From assembly GCF_000332355.1 (NCBI RefSeq), contig NZ_KB235958.1, positions 868,797 through 932,796 on the forward strand: 64,000 nt of DNA, read 5' to 3'. This DNA is from Baaleninema simplex PCC 7105. GTDB taxonomy: Bacteria; Cyanobacteriota; Cyanobacteriia; Cyanobacteriales; Geitlerinemataceae. The notes under the pieces are model-generated. The model did not search any database. It was not told where the DNA came from and saw only the letters and a program-made list of their open reading frames with translations. A program made the translations under genes and the position numbers. Shown here one piece after another: positions 1 through 8,660 of this stretch; within the stretch, counting starts at the first letter, position 1, and every line of letters begins with the position of its first letter.

Positions 1-229
1 CGGCCACGGTCAGGAAGTTGCAGCCTTCGATGTAGGACGAGGCTAAGCCGTGGGTGTACCAGGAGGTTACGAAGGTGGTGCCGGTCAGCCATGCCCCGAT
101 TGCCAGGTAGGCGGTGGGGAACAGCAGGATGCCGGACCAGCCGACGAAAACGAATCGATCGCGCTTGAGCCAGTCGTCGAGGACGTCGAACCATCCTCGC
201 TCTGGCACGCGATTGACTGCAATAGTCAT
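1..229 (-). CDS. psbD: Photosystem II D2 protein, N-terminal part (cut by window start)
   Basis: The minus strand reads [20 protein letters not shown] and continues through a first membrane segment into the [10 protein letters not shown] stretch typical of D2. D2 pairs with D1 (PsbA) in the thylakoid to hold the photosystem II primary donor, pheophytin and quinone. Only the first 76 codons lie in the window; the rest, probably overlapped by psbC as is usual in cyanobacteria, lies to the left. The ATG at 229 is preceded by a CGGAG ribosome binding site. Identification is by direct recognition of a nearly invariant sequence, so the call is firm even though the gene is partial. Confidence 0.97.
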   Translation of the reverse strand, partial: MTIAVNRVPERGWFDVLDDWLKRDRFVFVGWSGILLFPTAYLAIGAWLTGTTFVTSWYTHGLASSYIEGCNFLTVA

Positions 230-415
230 CGTGTGAATCTCCGAATAATAGCTTCAGATCGGGTAAATCGGGTTTTTTAACGTTACCCTTTGGCAGCCGC
301 TCGCTAGAAATTAAGCGGGTTGCCAATCTATGTGTTTACGTTTCTTTACTATTCTACTCATTTTTTTGAGAAGATCCACACTTTCATGGCAGCGATCGCC
401 TCAAAGTAAGCTCTG
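230..415 (-). promoter_or_regulatory. psbD leader and upstream region
   Basis: This AT-rich stretch lies directly upstream of psbD on the minus strand and must hold its ribosome binding site (CGGAG, about 9 bases before the ATG) and probably its promoter. I could not single out a convincing -35/-10 pair, so this marks a region, not a mapped promoter. Confidence 0.4.
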
Positions 416-502
416 ATGGGCGATCGCCAATTTGACGGAGTCTTGGGAGCGATCGGGGGGCATCGTTCCAGTTACCAAAAATTTGGGTCTAAAGCCTCGC
501 CC

Positions 503-727
503 CCTTCGACTTGGCTCACTTCGACAAGCTCACTTCGACAAGCTCAGTGCAAGCAGTGCGAGCAGGGCAAGCCTTCGACTTGGCTCACTTCGACAAGCTC
601 ACTTCGACAAGCTCACTTCGACAAGCTCACTTCGACAAGCTCACTTCGACAAGCTCACTTCGACAAGCTCAGTGCAAGCAGTGCAAGCAGTGCAAGCAGT
701 GCAAGCAGTGCGAGCAGGGCAAGCCTT
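503..727. repeat. Compound tandem array of 14-base and 9-base units
   Basis: Two unequal blocks share one architecture. Block A has two copies of ACTTCGACAAGCTC (518-545), then AGTGCAAGC, AGTGCGAGC and AGGGCAAGC (546-572). Block B has six copies of the same 14-mer (587-670), then four AGTGCAAGC (671-706), one AGTGCGAGC and one AGGGCAAGC (707-724). Both blocks begin after CTTCGACTTGGCTC. Block B therefore looks like an expanded copy of block A. The array has no stop codons in several frames, which creates spurious open frames; I do not call a gene here. Confidence 0.9.
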
Positions 728-872
728 GCAGGGCGACTTGGCTATGATGTCAGAGAACTGGAACGGTATTTAACCAGTCTAAAAACCGAGCCTCTAATCG
801 AGGCATCCGAACCTTGAAAACTAGAGTTAGCGGGTTCTGTTCGGGAAAGCTCGAACAGGTAAAAGCTCTAAG

Positions 873-1147
873 CAACACGGACATCTCACAGTGGCAAACT
901 CGTTTCGCCACCCGTGTCCTCAAGTACAGAGAGTCAATTTTTCAGTAGATTATCAGGTACGGTAGATTATCAGGTACGGTAGGGCATACCGAAACCTCCT
1001 CTGTAATGGGGAAAACGTCTGGGGAGATAAACCCCTCTGGTACTTATTGGCAACAATGGGTAGTAAGGGTTGTCGCCGAACCAGAAATCTAGAACCGTGA
1101 GGTCTGGAGAATCCCCACGCCTTCAGGCTGGGGAGTATGTCAAACTG
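873..1147 (+). mobile_element. Relic right end of an IS200/IS605-type (TnpB) element
   Basis: The stretch begins with a 48-base hairpin block (873-920) that recurs with 45 of 48 identities at 62504-62551. About 220 bases later it ends in GAATCCCCACGCCTTCAGGC then TGGGGAGTATGTCAAA. This matches in form the right-end hairpin plus GATGTCAA terminus of the complete tnpB element at 29221-30600. No tnpB reading frame survives between the two landmarks. It may be a dead element end or a leftover guide-RNA (omega RNA) segment; the sequence alone cannot decide. Confidence 0.6.
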
Positions 1148-1183
1148 AGAAGGTCGAGCTACTAGGCTACGTTTCTTCATTTC

Positions 1184-1456
1184 ATGTACACGATCGATCT
1201 GATTCTGAAATACACGCCCGTTCCCCTGTCCGTCCAGCGCAAAAGCGAAGAGGACGCTCGCGAACTGTACCAGCAGTTTCGGGAGGCGATGAACTCCGGC
1301 GAACCCAAGGTGATGGAGTTCATCAGCGAAGACAAATCGGACAAAGCCAAAACCATCTGTATCGTCACCAGCGAGTTAATTGCCGTACAGATGTCTCAAA
1401 AAGGTGCGGCCTCTGACGGACGCCAACCGGGATTCTTCATCGCCAGCGAAGCGTAA
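1184..1456 (+). CDS. UPF0367 family protein
   Basis: A 90-residue protein starting MYTIDLILKYTPVPLSVQRK and ending in a G-R-Q-P-G-F-F segment, matching the short cyanobacterial UPF0367 family in length, start and end. The function is unknown; no signal peptide or membrane segment is seen, so it should be cytosolic. Its stop codon overlaps the ATG of the following ABC ATPase (TAATG at 1454-1458), which implies translational coupling and perhaps a shared role. Confidence 0.9.
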   Translation: MYTIDLILKYTPVPLSVQRKSEEDARELYQQFREAMNSGEPKVMEFISEDKSDKAKTICIVTSELIAVQMSQKGAASDGRQPGFFIASEA

Positions 1457-2136
1457 TGGCCCGCGATCGATCCCAGACCGATCCCGCCGTTGTCGTGCGG
1501 GATTTGTCGTTTCAATGGGCTGACGGCACCTCTGTCTTGAAGGACTGTTCCTTAGAGGTGCCGTCTGGGGAGTTTTGGATGCTCCTGGGAACCAACGGAA
1601 GCGGCAAATCGACCCTGTTGCGAATTTTGGCGGGTTTACTCCCGGTGCAGTCGGGAGAGGTTCGCGTACGCGGACGGGTCGGATTCGTGTTTCAAAATCC
1701 CGATCACCAACTGGTCATGCCAACGGTGGGGGCAGACGTCGCGTTCGGACTCGTTGAAGAGCGGCTTCGGGTCGATCGAGTGCGCCAGCGGGTCGCCGAG
1801 GCGTTGTCGGTGGTGAATTTAGATGGGTTGCAGCAACGGCCGATTTACGCCCTCAGCGGCGGGCAAAAACAGCGGGTGGCGATCGCTGGTGCGATCGCCC
1901 GTCATTGCGATATTCTCCTGCTCGACGAGCCGACGGCACTTCTCGATCCCGACAGTCAACTCGATTTGGTCGAGCGAGTCAAACAACTGGTCGAACAGCG
2001 TCAGATGACGGCGTTGTGGGTCACGCACCGCCTCGACGAACTCGATTACTGTGACGGTGCAATTTTACTCGAAGGGGGAAAAGTCGTCGATCGCGGCGAT
2101 CCCCAACGGCTCAAACACCGTTTTGTCAACGCTTGA
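1456..2136 (+). CDS. ABC transporter ATPase, ECF/CbiO type
   Basis: A 226-residue nucleotide-binding subunit. Walker A is GTNGSGKST (about residues 45-53), the signature is LSGGQKQRVAIAGA, and Walker B is DILLLDEPTALLD, followed by an H-loop (VTHRLDEL). The residues needed for ATP hydrolysis are all present. The short, single-domain form resembles energy-coupling-factor ATPases used for cobalt, nickel, biotin or other vitamins, but no membrane or substrate-binding partner lies beside it, so the substrate cannot be named. It overlaps the UPF0367 stop codon by one base. Confidence 0.85.
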   Translation: MARDRSQTDPAVVVRDLSFQWADGTSVLKDCSLEVPSGEFWMLLGTNGSGKSTLLRILAGLLPVQSGEVRVRGRVGFVFQNPDHQLVMPTVGADVAFGLVEERLRVDRVRQRVAEALSVVNLDGLQQRPIYALSGGQKQRVAIAGAIARHCDILLLDEPTALLDPDSQLDLVERVKQLVEQRQMTALWVTHRLDELDYCDGAILLEGGKVVDRGDPQRLKHRFVNA

Positions 2137-2258
2137 CCGCCAGGATGACGATTTTCGATGACACGGGAGCGGTGCGATAAAACTTTACAATAGTCGAGCG
2201 GGACGACTATAACAAAGTATCCCACTGTGGCAATCGAGCAATTGTAGAGTTTGAATCC

Positions 2259-2807
2259 ATGTCACCCACCTCCCCTTTCGTCACCTTATTTGTAGACGGC
2301 TATAACATCATCGGTATCTGGGCGCAGTTACGCCAAATCCGAAATCGAGACGGGTTAGAACCCGCTCGTCGCACCTTAGTCGAGGTGTTAGTCAACTACA
2401 GCGCCTATAAAGGCTTTGAAACTTGCATTGTCTTCGATTCTCAATATCGCAACTCTCGAGGGCATCGCGAAACCGTCTCTGGTAATCTCTGCATTCACTA
2501 TACGGATTTCGACCAAACCGCCGATACCTTCATCGAAAAAAACTGCGCGGTACGCCAGCGCCAAGTTCACCCCCTCGGACATCGAACCATCGTCGCCACT
2601 TCCGATCGCGCTCAACAGTTAACGGTGGTGGGCTACGGTGCTGAGTGGATGTCTGCCGAACAGCTCGATCGCGAGGTGAGAGCGACAACCCAGCGTGTCA
2701 GACAACGACAGCGGACTTCGACAACGCGATCGAGCCGCCGGTTTCTCTCGAGTCGCCTCGATCCCGTGGCGCAACAACGACTGTCACAACTGAGACGAGG
2801 ATTCTGA
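2259..2807 (+). CDS. NYN domain RNase-like protein (YacP family)
   Basis: The 182-residue protein starts with VTLFVDGYNIIG-type sequence (FVDGYNIIG, residues 11-19), the acidic-Asn motif of NYN/PIN-like nucleases. Further acidic residues follow in FDSQYRN and DQTADTFIEK, and TSDRAQQ gives the last active-site Asp. This is the YacP/Rae1-like arrangement, and the Bacillus member is a ribosome-associated RNase. An RNA-cleaving role is inferred from the family. The C-terminus is basic and Arg/Gln-rich, which would suit RNA binding. The gene stands alone and is followed by a clear terminator. Confidence 0.85.
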   Translation: MSPTSPFVTLFVDGYNIIGIWAQLRQIRNRDGLEPARRTLVEVLVNYSAYKGFETCIVFDSQYRNSRGHRETVSGNLCIHYTDFDQTADTFIEKNCAVRQRQVHPLGHRTIVATSDRAQQLTVVGYGAEWMSAEQLDREVRATTQRVRQRQRTSTTRSSRRFLSSRLDPVAQQRLSQLRRGF

Positions 2808-2838
2808 AACCCCCACCGATACGGGGGTTTAGCTGTTT
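2806..2838 (+). terminator. Rho-independent terminator after the NYN gene
   Basis: AAACCCCC is separated by a short loop from its complement GGGGGTTT, followed by AGCTGTTTTT. The stem starts at the stop codon of the NYN gene. Confidence 0.8.
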
Positions 2839-2897
2839 TTGTCGAACAAGTCGTTCCCTAAATTTCAAAATTTCTCAAAAAATTTTCCCAAACCCCC

Positions 2898-2927
2898 TTG
2901 CCAAATCCAAACGAGTTTGGTTAATAT
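2898..2927 (+). promoter_or_regulatory. Probable promoter of tRNA-Asn
   Basis: TTGCCA (2898-2903) and TAATAT (2922-2927) are 18 bases apart and sit 25 bases before the tRNA. The spacer holds a short palindrome, CCAAACGAGTTTGG. Confidence 0.6.
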
Positions 2928-2951
2928 AGATCCTGCGTCAAGCAAAGGCAT

Positions 2952-3023
<72 letters not shown>

Positions 3024-3028
3024 TCTAA

Positions 3029-3062
3029 AAAGAAGAGGTAGGCGATCGCCTGCCTCTTTTTT
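3029..3062 (+). terminator. Terminator after tRNA-Asn
   Basis: AAGAGGTAGGCGATCGCCTG then CCTCTTTTTT forms a long stem capped by a HIP1 octamer (GCGATCGC), then runs into T residues. Confidence 0.8.
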
Positions 3063-3224
3063 ATGTTTGATGGGGGGAGACGGCATCGAGACTTCTGCAA
3101 CGCCCGCAAAACGGCATAATACTGAAGAGAAGACCGAGTCGTGCGGGTTGCTTTAACCGAGCCAACCAACCGACCAACCGAACCGACAGACCGATCTCGC
3201 GTTTTTGTGAGGTATTGAATCGAT

Positions 3225-4046
3225 ATGGGATATTCCCTAGAAGTCTACGACCACAACTTTGAAGAAGAAGTTCTCGAAAAATCGCGCCAAACGCCAGTTA
3301 TCGTGGATTTTTACGCGACTTGGTGCGGTCCGTGTCAAATGCTCGCGCCCATTTTAAAACAGGTGGCGCAGGAGTATGATTGTGTTGTTGCGAAAGTCAA
3401 CACGGACGAAAACCCCTACATTCCCCAAGCTTACGGCGTACAAGGAATTCCCGACGTCAAAATTTTCCGAGACGGTGAAGTTATCGATGGCTTTGTCGGC
3501 GTTCTTCCCGAACCCGAACTGCGAAATCTGTTAGCGAAATGTCAGATTCGCTCCGATCTCGACGATCGCATGGATGCAGTCAAGCAGGCGATGGATTCGG
3601 GCGATTCCGAGGCGGCGGAATCTCAACTTCTGGCGTTGTGCGAGGCTTACCCCGATCGCCCGCAACTGTTTCTCGATGCGGCGAAGTTTTACGTCGCGAT
3701 CGGTGAATTCGAGAAAGCCGAGGCGCGACTGGCTGAGGTTCCCGCCAGCGATCGCCAATACGCCCCCCAAGTCGAAGCGGTTCGTGCGTTAATTACTTTT
3801 AAACGTCAGTGCGATCGCCCCGTTGGAGAGAGCGAACTCGATCGCGAATTCTCCCGTGCTTGCTGTCTGACGGTCTCTGGTAACTACAAAGAAGCCCTCG
3901 AAACCTTTATCGACCTCGTCGGACGCGATCGCGGCTACCAAAACGACGGCGCTCGCAAAGCAGCGATCGCCATTTTCAACCTACTCGGAAACGACCACCC
4001 CTTAACCCAAGAATATCGCCGACAGTTGACGATGGCCTTGTATTAA
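3225..4046 (+). CDS. Thioredoxin-TPR co-chaperone, CnoX (YbbN) like
   Basis: A 273-residue protein with an N-terminal thioredoxin fold (residues 1-105) carrying an intact WCGPC active site at about 34-38. The C-terminal half is an all-helical region with TPR-like repeats. This is the CnoX/YbbN layout, a chaperedoxin that holds unfolding proteins under oxidative (hypochlorous) stress and passes them to GroEL. Escherichia coli CnoX has lost the first active-site Cys, whereas this one keeps both, so it could also be a thiol reductant. No signal peptide is seen, so it should be cytosolic. It is a single gene with no co-directional partner close by. Confidence 0.85.
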   Translation: MGYSLEVYDHNFEEEVLEKSRQTPVIVDFYATWCGPCQMLAPILKQVAQEYDCVVAKVNTDENPYIPQAYGVQGIPDVKIFRDGEVIDGFVGVLPEPELRNLLAKCQIRSDLDDRMDAVKQAMDSGDSEAAESQLLALCEAYPDRPQLFLDAAKFYVAIGEFEKAEARLAEVPASDRQYAPQVEAVRALITFKRQCDRPVGESELDREFSRACCLTVSGNYKEALETFIDLVGRDRGYQNDGARKAAIAIFNLLGNDHPLTQEYRRQLTMALY

Positions 4047-4152
4047 GAAAATTCTGACACGGGGTAGGTGGGGGCGACAACAGCGTACCTAACCTACTCC
4101 CGTTCGAGGTAGTTATGCACAGTAATGATGACGAGCGCGGATTGAAGCAATA

Positions 4153-4272
4153 TATAGCAACCCTAAATTAGTTGTGTAACAAAATTGGGAACCGTGAATC
4201 GGGAACAGGGAACGGTGAATCGGATTTTTTTCTAGTGTTTTAATTGTTGACGACTCATTTAGGACTGCTATA
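4153..4272. mobile_element. MITE-like inverted-repeat element, 120 bp
   Basis: The ends are TATAGCAACCCTAAAT and ATTTAGGACTGCTATA, which match as inverted repeats at 14 of 16 positions and begin and end in TA. The inside has no gene and holds heptamer-like repeats (TGAATCG twice, with GGAAC variants). The structure is that of a non-autonomous element mobilised by an IS630/Tc1-type transposase; the family assignment is inference. Confidence 0.65.
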
Positions 4273-4418
4273 GTAATGTCCGAAGTCGCAAATCGCGGCC
4301 ACGTGATTTTCAAACTTTTTAGAAAACGATAAAATTTTACACACAAGTCGAGCTACAGGCTGACGAAGAGTATTGTTAAATATTTCAATTTAAAAAAAAG
4401 AATTGCTAATTGAATTAT

Positions 4419-4457
4419 AAAAAAAAGAACCCTGGCATTTTTAAAATACCAGGATTC
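4419..4457 (-). terminator. Terminator of the UbiB-family kinase gene
   Basis: Read on the minus strand, GAATCCTGGTATTTT pairs with AAAATGCCAGGGTTC and is followed by eight T residues, 70 bases after the kinase stop codon. Confidence 0.85.
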
Positions 4458-4528
4458 TCAATGCTTAATTTTGTTAAGTTCGAGGTCACACCGACTCAGA
4501 TCGGGAAAATCAGGACGGCCTTAAACCA

Positions 4529-6556
4529 TTAAGCCGATCGCGCCGGAGGTAACGCTCGTTTGTTGGAATAACGAACGGGAGCATTGCGTTTCGGCTCGTC
4601 TGCCAGGAAGACGCTGCGAATCAAGCGTGCAGCCGCCCGCTGAGCCAAATTTCCTACGATTTCCTGTCCCATCTGTTGCGTTTCCGGTTTAGCTAGCAAG
4701 CCGGGAACCAAGCGCACCAATTGCATAGGATCGAAACCGGGGGTATCTTGCAGGATTTCCCAAATCCGTTTGACCCGTTCGAGGTCTTCGCTCTCGCTCT
4801 GGCTCATCTTCACCGATCGCGTGGGACGGCTACCGTTGCGAGACAAATTCAACCATTCCCGTAACGCCGCGTTCGTGTTCTGTACCGCATCTTGGGACAG
4901 CAAATCGACGTTTTTCACCACTTCGTCCACGAGGCGATCGCGAATAAACTCGCCCCGTTCGGAAAACAGAAAGTCTAACGCCTGGTTCAACGCATTAGCC
5001 AAGTCGTAATCATCGCTGTCTTTGGCGTTTTTCAGCAGGTTTTCCAAACGGTTCCAGCGGAACTGTCCTTCCTTAAACAGCAACTCTCGCAGCGACGATC
5101 GCAACTCCGGCGACGAATCGGTCAGCAGCCGTTTCGCCACGTAAGGATACGCCTTACTCAACACCTTAAAATTCGGATCGACGTTAATCGCAATCCCTTC
5201 GAGGGTGACGAGCGATCGAATAATCAGCGCGTAATAGGCCGGAACCCGAAACGGATACTCGTACATCAACGCCGATAACTGGTCGGTAATGCTCTTAAAG
5301 TTTAACTCCGCCACACTAGCACCCAAGGCGTTGTTAAACACCGACGACAATGCTGGAACGATGGGTCTCAAATCCGTATCTGGCGTTAAAAACTCCAGTT
5401 TGACGTAATCCTGCGCCAACCCTTCAAAATCTCGGTTGACCAAGTGAACCACCGCTTCGATGAGGCCGTAACGCTGGTACTTTTTCACTTCGCTCATCAT
5501 CCCGAAATCGAGATAGGCCAAGCGTCCGTCCGGCATAGCCAGCAGGTTTCCGGGGTGGGGGTCGGCGTGGAAAAAGCCGTGTTCGAGAAGCTGTCGCAGC
5601 GAGCATTGTACGCCCACTTCGATGATGTGTCGGGCGTCGATATTTTGTTCGCGAATCGCTTCGAGGTTGGTGAGTTTCGTTCCCGTAATCCACTCCATCG
5701 TCAACACGCGACGGCGGGTGTATTCTTCGTAAATGCAGGGAACGTAAATGCCTTTAATGTGACCGTACAGCGACGCGAAGCGTTCGGCGTTGCGAGCTTC
5801 GTGGCTATAGTCCATTTCCTCGAAAATGCGACTGGCGAACTCGTCCATGATGGCGACGAGGTCGCTGCGAAGACGCTTGATGCTCTTCTGCGCGATTTGC
5901 GCCAGGGTTCGCAGTAGATAGATATCGAGGGCGACGCGTTCGAGCAAGTCGGGACGCTGAACTTTCACCGCCACGGTTTCGCCGCTTTTGAGTTTCCCTT
6001 TGTACACCTGTCCCAGCGACGCCGCTGCTACGGGACGTTCGGAGAGTTCGGCGTAAATTTTGTCAGGGGGTGCGCCGAGTTCTTCTTCGATGAAGCGATA
6101 GGCGACTTTGTTGGGAAACGGCGGAAGTTGGTCTTGTAACTTACCTAGCTCGTCGAGATAGAGCGGCGGGACTAAGTCGGGGCGCGTGGACAGAGCTTGT
6201 CCGATTTTGATGTACGCCGGCCCCAAATCGGTGAGAATTTCCCGCAATCGGATAGCTCGGCGGGCTTCGTGTTTGGCAACGTTACCCGTTCGGCGATCCC
6301 ACCACAGATTTAGGAAGAACAGCAGAAACGGCCAGACGATTTCTAAGAACCGACCCCAGACGCGGAACGGCCGCTTGCGATAGCGGGCCGAAACCATCTC
6401 GGGGTCGTAGCGTAGGGCTTTGTTATCGTCGTCGAAATCGTCGTTTCCTTCGAGCGGTACGAGAAATTCTTCTTCGAGAGGTGGCTCGACCCTATTGTTT
6501 GGGGAGCGATCGCCTTCGATCGCGCGTTTGGGCGGTGTTACGGTTCTAGCATCCAT
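4529..6556 (-). CDS. ABC1/UbiB (AarF) family atypical protein kinase
   Basis: About 675 residues from the ATG at 6556 (MDARTVTPPKRAIEG). An in-frame start 15 codons upstream is possible, but the extension looks unlike a protein N-terminus. The KxGQ signature is present in YIKIGQALSTRPDLVPP, the Ala-rich nucleotide loop in AAASLGQVYKG, followed by the VAVKVQRP lysine, the DPHPGN catalytic loop and LDFGMM. UbiB-family proteins are ATPases or kinases needed for quinone and prenyl-lipid metabolism; in cyanobacteria and plastids they act at membranes on plastoquinone and tocopherol. The last 200 residues lie beyond the kinase core and have no clear domain. A strong terminator follows. Confidence 0.9.
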   Translation of the reverse strand: MDARTVTPPKRAIEGDRSPNNRVEPPLEEEFLVPLEGNDDFDDDNKALRYDPEMVSARYRKRPFRVWGRFLEIVWPFLLFFLNLWWDRRTGNVAKHEARRAIRLREILTDLGPAYIKIGQALSTRPDLVPPLYLDELGKLQDQLPPFPNKVAYRFIEEELGAPPDKIYAELSERPVAAASLGQVYKGKLKSGETVAVKVQRPDLLERVALDIYLLRTLAQIAQKSIKRLRSDLVAIMDEFASRIFEEMDYSHEARNAERFASLYGHIKGIYVPCIYEEYTRRRVLTMEWITGTKLTNLEAIREQNIDARHIIEVGVQCSLRQLLEHGFFHADPHPGNLLAMPDGRLAYLDFGMMSEVKKYQRYGLIEAVVHLVNRDFEGLAQDYVKLEFLTPDTDLRPIVPALSSVFNNALGASVAELNFKSITDQLSALMYEYPFRVPAYYALIIRSLVTLEGIAINVDPNFKVLSKAYPYVAKRLLTDSSPELRSSLRELLFKEGQFRWNRLENLLKNAKDSDDYDLANALNQALDFLFSERGEFIRDRLVDEVVKNVDLLSQDAVQNTNAALREWLNLSRNGSRPTRSVKMSQSESEDLERVKRIWEILQDTPGFDPMQLVRLVPGLLAKPETQQMGQEIVGNLAQRAAARLIRSVFLADEPKRNAPVRYSNKRALPPARSA

Positions 6557-6640
6557 AAAAAATCTGCTACCGATGTGAGATCGCTTAATACATTGTAACA
6601 ATTCTCACCATCACGTCGAAAGTGCGATCGCCCGTTTCCC

Positions 6641-7549
6641 CTATTTGACTTTCGCCTTGTGATGGTGGAAGCGAATCCCCAAAAATACGTCGTAGACGAA
6701 GCTGAAGAAGTTTTTACCGCCCTGAAAAATTCCCAGAGACTGATCGGCACCTTTTTCGTCGAGGAGCGACTTCGTGGCGTAGTAAGCCCCTTGATAGCCG
6801 TACCAGGGAATTGACGGCCAGAGATGGTGAATGAGGTGGTAGTTCTGCCCCAAAATCAGCACGTTGAGGATGCGACTGGGATAGACTCGGGCGTTTTTCC
6901 AGCGATCGCGTTCTTTGAAGGGACGGTGGGGGAGATAGTCGAAAAACAAACCCAGCGCCAATCCCACCACCAGCGCCGCCGAAAACCAATAATTTAAAAT
7001 GTAGCCGACAAAACCGTAGTAAATCCCCAATCCAACTACGGTAAACAGGAAAGTCCGACTGAGAAACCATTCGAGGAGTTCGTATTTCCGCCAGAGCCGA
7101 CGTTTGAAGAAAAAGATTTCGTGATAGAAAAACCGCGCCGCAATCATCCATAACGGCCCGCCGGTCGATACAAAATGATCCGGATCGTTTTCCGGATCGT
7201 TGACGTTGGCGTGGTGTTGCATGTGGACTCGCGTAAAGACTGGAAACGCGAAGCCGAGCATGAGGGCGCTGCTGTGACCGAGAACGGCGTTGGCCACTTT
7301 ATTCTTGTGGGCGACGTTGTGGGAGGCGTCGTGAATCACAGTTCCCGCCATGTGTAAGGCGGTAACGTTCATCAGAAAACAGATAAAGCCCGGAAAGTTC
7401 CAAATCCAGTAGCCGAGGACTGACAACACGACTAACCCCGTGGCGCCCAGCATTAACAGGACTGTGGGATTGATTAACGCTTCGGGGGGTCCTAGAAATT
7501 CCTTGGGAACCGTCGTGACAGGCTTCGGCTCTGAAGCGATCGCAGTCAT
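6641..7549 (-). CDS. crtR: Beta-carotene hydroxylase, CrtR type
   Basis: A 302-residue di-iron membrane enzyme of the fatty-acid-desaturase superfamily, which adds hydroxyls to beta-ionone rings to make zeaxanthin and related xanthophylls. The three histidine clusters are HDASHN (from residue 73), HMQHH (109-113) and NYHLIHHLWPSIPW near residue 240. Hydrophobic segments flank them. Length and motif order match cyanobacterial CrtR; the non-heme-iron plant BCH type has a different pattern. It sits next to the UbiB-type kinase on the same strand, with about 85 bases between. Confidence 0.9.
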   Translation of the reverse strand: MTAIASEPKPVTTVPKEFLGPPEALINPTVLLMLGATGLVVLSVLGYWIWNFPGFICFLMNVTALHMAGTVIHDASHNVAHKNKVANAVLGHSSALMLGFAFPVFTRVHMQHHANVNDPENDPDHFVSTGGPLWMIAARFFYHEIFFFKRRLWRKYELLEWFLSRTFLFTVVGLGIYYGFVGYILNYWFSAALVVGLALGLFFDYLPHRPFKERDRWKNARVYPSRILNVLILGQNYHLIHHLWPSIPWYGYQGAYYATKSLLDEKGADQSLGIFQGGKNFFSFVYDVFLGIRFHHHKAKVK

Positions 7550-7760
7550 ATGCTCTTTATTTATAGATGATGGCGGATTATTAACTTTCCGATGGTAGCA
7601 GGGAAAGATGAAGTTTTGTCAAGCACGGTACAGTTTGAGGCGATCGCGCGGGGGTTTTGGCAACTTTTTGCGGAGAAATGCGTCTGGACGTAACGAGCGG
7701 TCTCGCGAACCCTCTCGTTGCGTCGGGGTCGTCCGCCATGCTGTTACGACTCGATGGGCT

Positions 7761-8522
7761 ATGTTTAAATCTATTTTTCGATCGATCGGTCCGAAAACGT
7801 CTCTTACACTCGCAGTGGCGGTTCTTTTAGGAACGATGGGAACGGCGATCGCGCAAATTCCCGAACTTCCCCCCTCCTCAGAACCGTCGGAGTCCGAACC
7901 CACACCAGACTCTTCTGAATCCAGTTCGCCTCGCTTTACCTGCGAAGGTATTAACAACCAGTACACGGTGATGTACTATCCCGAAAGTCAACCGGGTCAG
8001 GGGTACGCCTGGGCGTCGCCGACGCAACTCGGGGGCGGGTGGACGCCGCAGCGTCGCTGTGAGGAAATTAGCCGCCGCTTGGAGTCGTACCGTCCCGATG
8101 GGTTGTTGGAGTTGGGAACGGCGGTCGAAAACGGTTACGATATCGTGTGCGTGACCACACAAGCCAATTCCGCCTGTCGTATCGTGTTGACAGTTCCTCC
8201 CGGTCAAAATCCCCGACAAACTCGGGATTTGGTGTTTGAAAATATCGTTTTGGCCGATGCGGGAACCTCTACCGATGCGGTGATGGCGCTGACGGGAGAA
8301 GGTCGGGAAATTCGCGAAATTGAAGAGTTGTTGGGTATCGATTTACCGGGCGGACTTTCAGGCGATCGAGCGCCTCAAAGTTCGGCTTGGGTAAACTTAC
8401 GACCGTTCCTCGATCCCGCCGATGGCGGAACTGGGGCGCAGTTAACGGAGTCTAATGTCAATAATTCTCCCGCATCGTCTTCTCCGAAAAATCCCCGCCT
8501 CAATCCAGAAAATTTCCGTTAG
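7761..8522 (+). CDS. COP23 domain secreted protein
   Basis: 253 residues from the ATG at 7761. The open frame extends 51 codons upstream, but that part is Arg-rich, whereas MFKSIFRSIGPKTSLTLAVA followed by ALA-type residues up to TAIAQ is a clean signal peptide. The mature part starts with a Pro/Ser/Glu-rich linker, then FTCEGINNQYTVMYY and three more Cys in a COP23 domain (about residues 55-180). COP23 is named after a circadian-oscillating, membrane-associated cyanobacterial protein; its biochemical role is unknown. The C-terminal tail is Ser/Asn/Pro-rich. Confidence 0.8.
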   Translation: MFKSIFRSIGPKTSLTLAVAVLLGTMGTAIAQIPELPPSSEPSESEPTPDSSESSSPRFTCEGINNQYTVMYYPESQPGQGYAWASPTQLGGGWTPQRRCEEISRRLESYRPDGLLELGTAVENGYDIVCVTTQANSACRIVLTVPPGQNPRQTRDLVFENIVLADAGTSTDAVMALTGEGREIREIEELLGIDLPGGLSGDRAPQSSAWVNLRPFLDPADGGTGAQLTESNVNNSPASSSPKNPRLNPENFR

Positions 8523-8536
8523 GAATACAGAGATTT

Positions 8537-8650
8537 CATACGGAATCCGGGCCGAAAACAGGGGTTTCTCCGACCCCTGCATCCCCCCAACCCCCCTTCC
8601 CAAGGGGGGCTAAGGGGGGATGTGTCTCTGTGGTGAGACGTTTTGAACCC
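8537..8650. repeat. Dispersed G/C-tract repeat, copy 1
   Basis: The unit has CATACGGAATCCG at one end, paired C-tracts and G-tracts in the middle (CCCCCCTTCCCAAGGGGGG), then TCTCTGTGGTGAGACG. Related sequence occurs at 20413-20546 and, inverted, at 56541-56684. No gene is present. Confidence 0.6.
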
Positions 8651-8660
8651 AGCTTAAGCG

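Noticed and set aside
503-727. CRISPR array
   Set aside because: Units are contiguous with no unique spacers, and no cas gene is nearby.
416-817. Three overlapping open frames of 78-133 codons across the tandem array
   Set aside because: They only translate the stop-free 14-mer and 9-mer repeats, have no ribosome binding site and no protein-like composition.
953-1180. Minus-strand 75-codon frame starting MKKRSLVARPSQFDILPSLK
   Set aside because: It is the antisense reading of an IS right-end hairpin; such frames recur wherever these ends occur.
4113-4346. Minus-strand 77-codon frame
   Set aside because: It runs through the MITE-like element at 4153-4272 and lacks a ribosome binding site.
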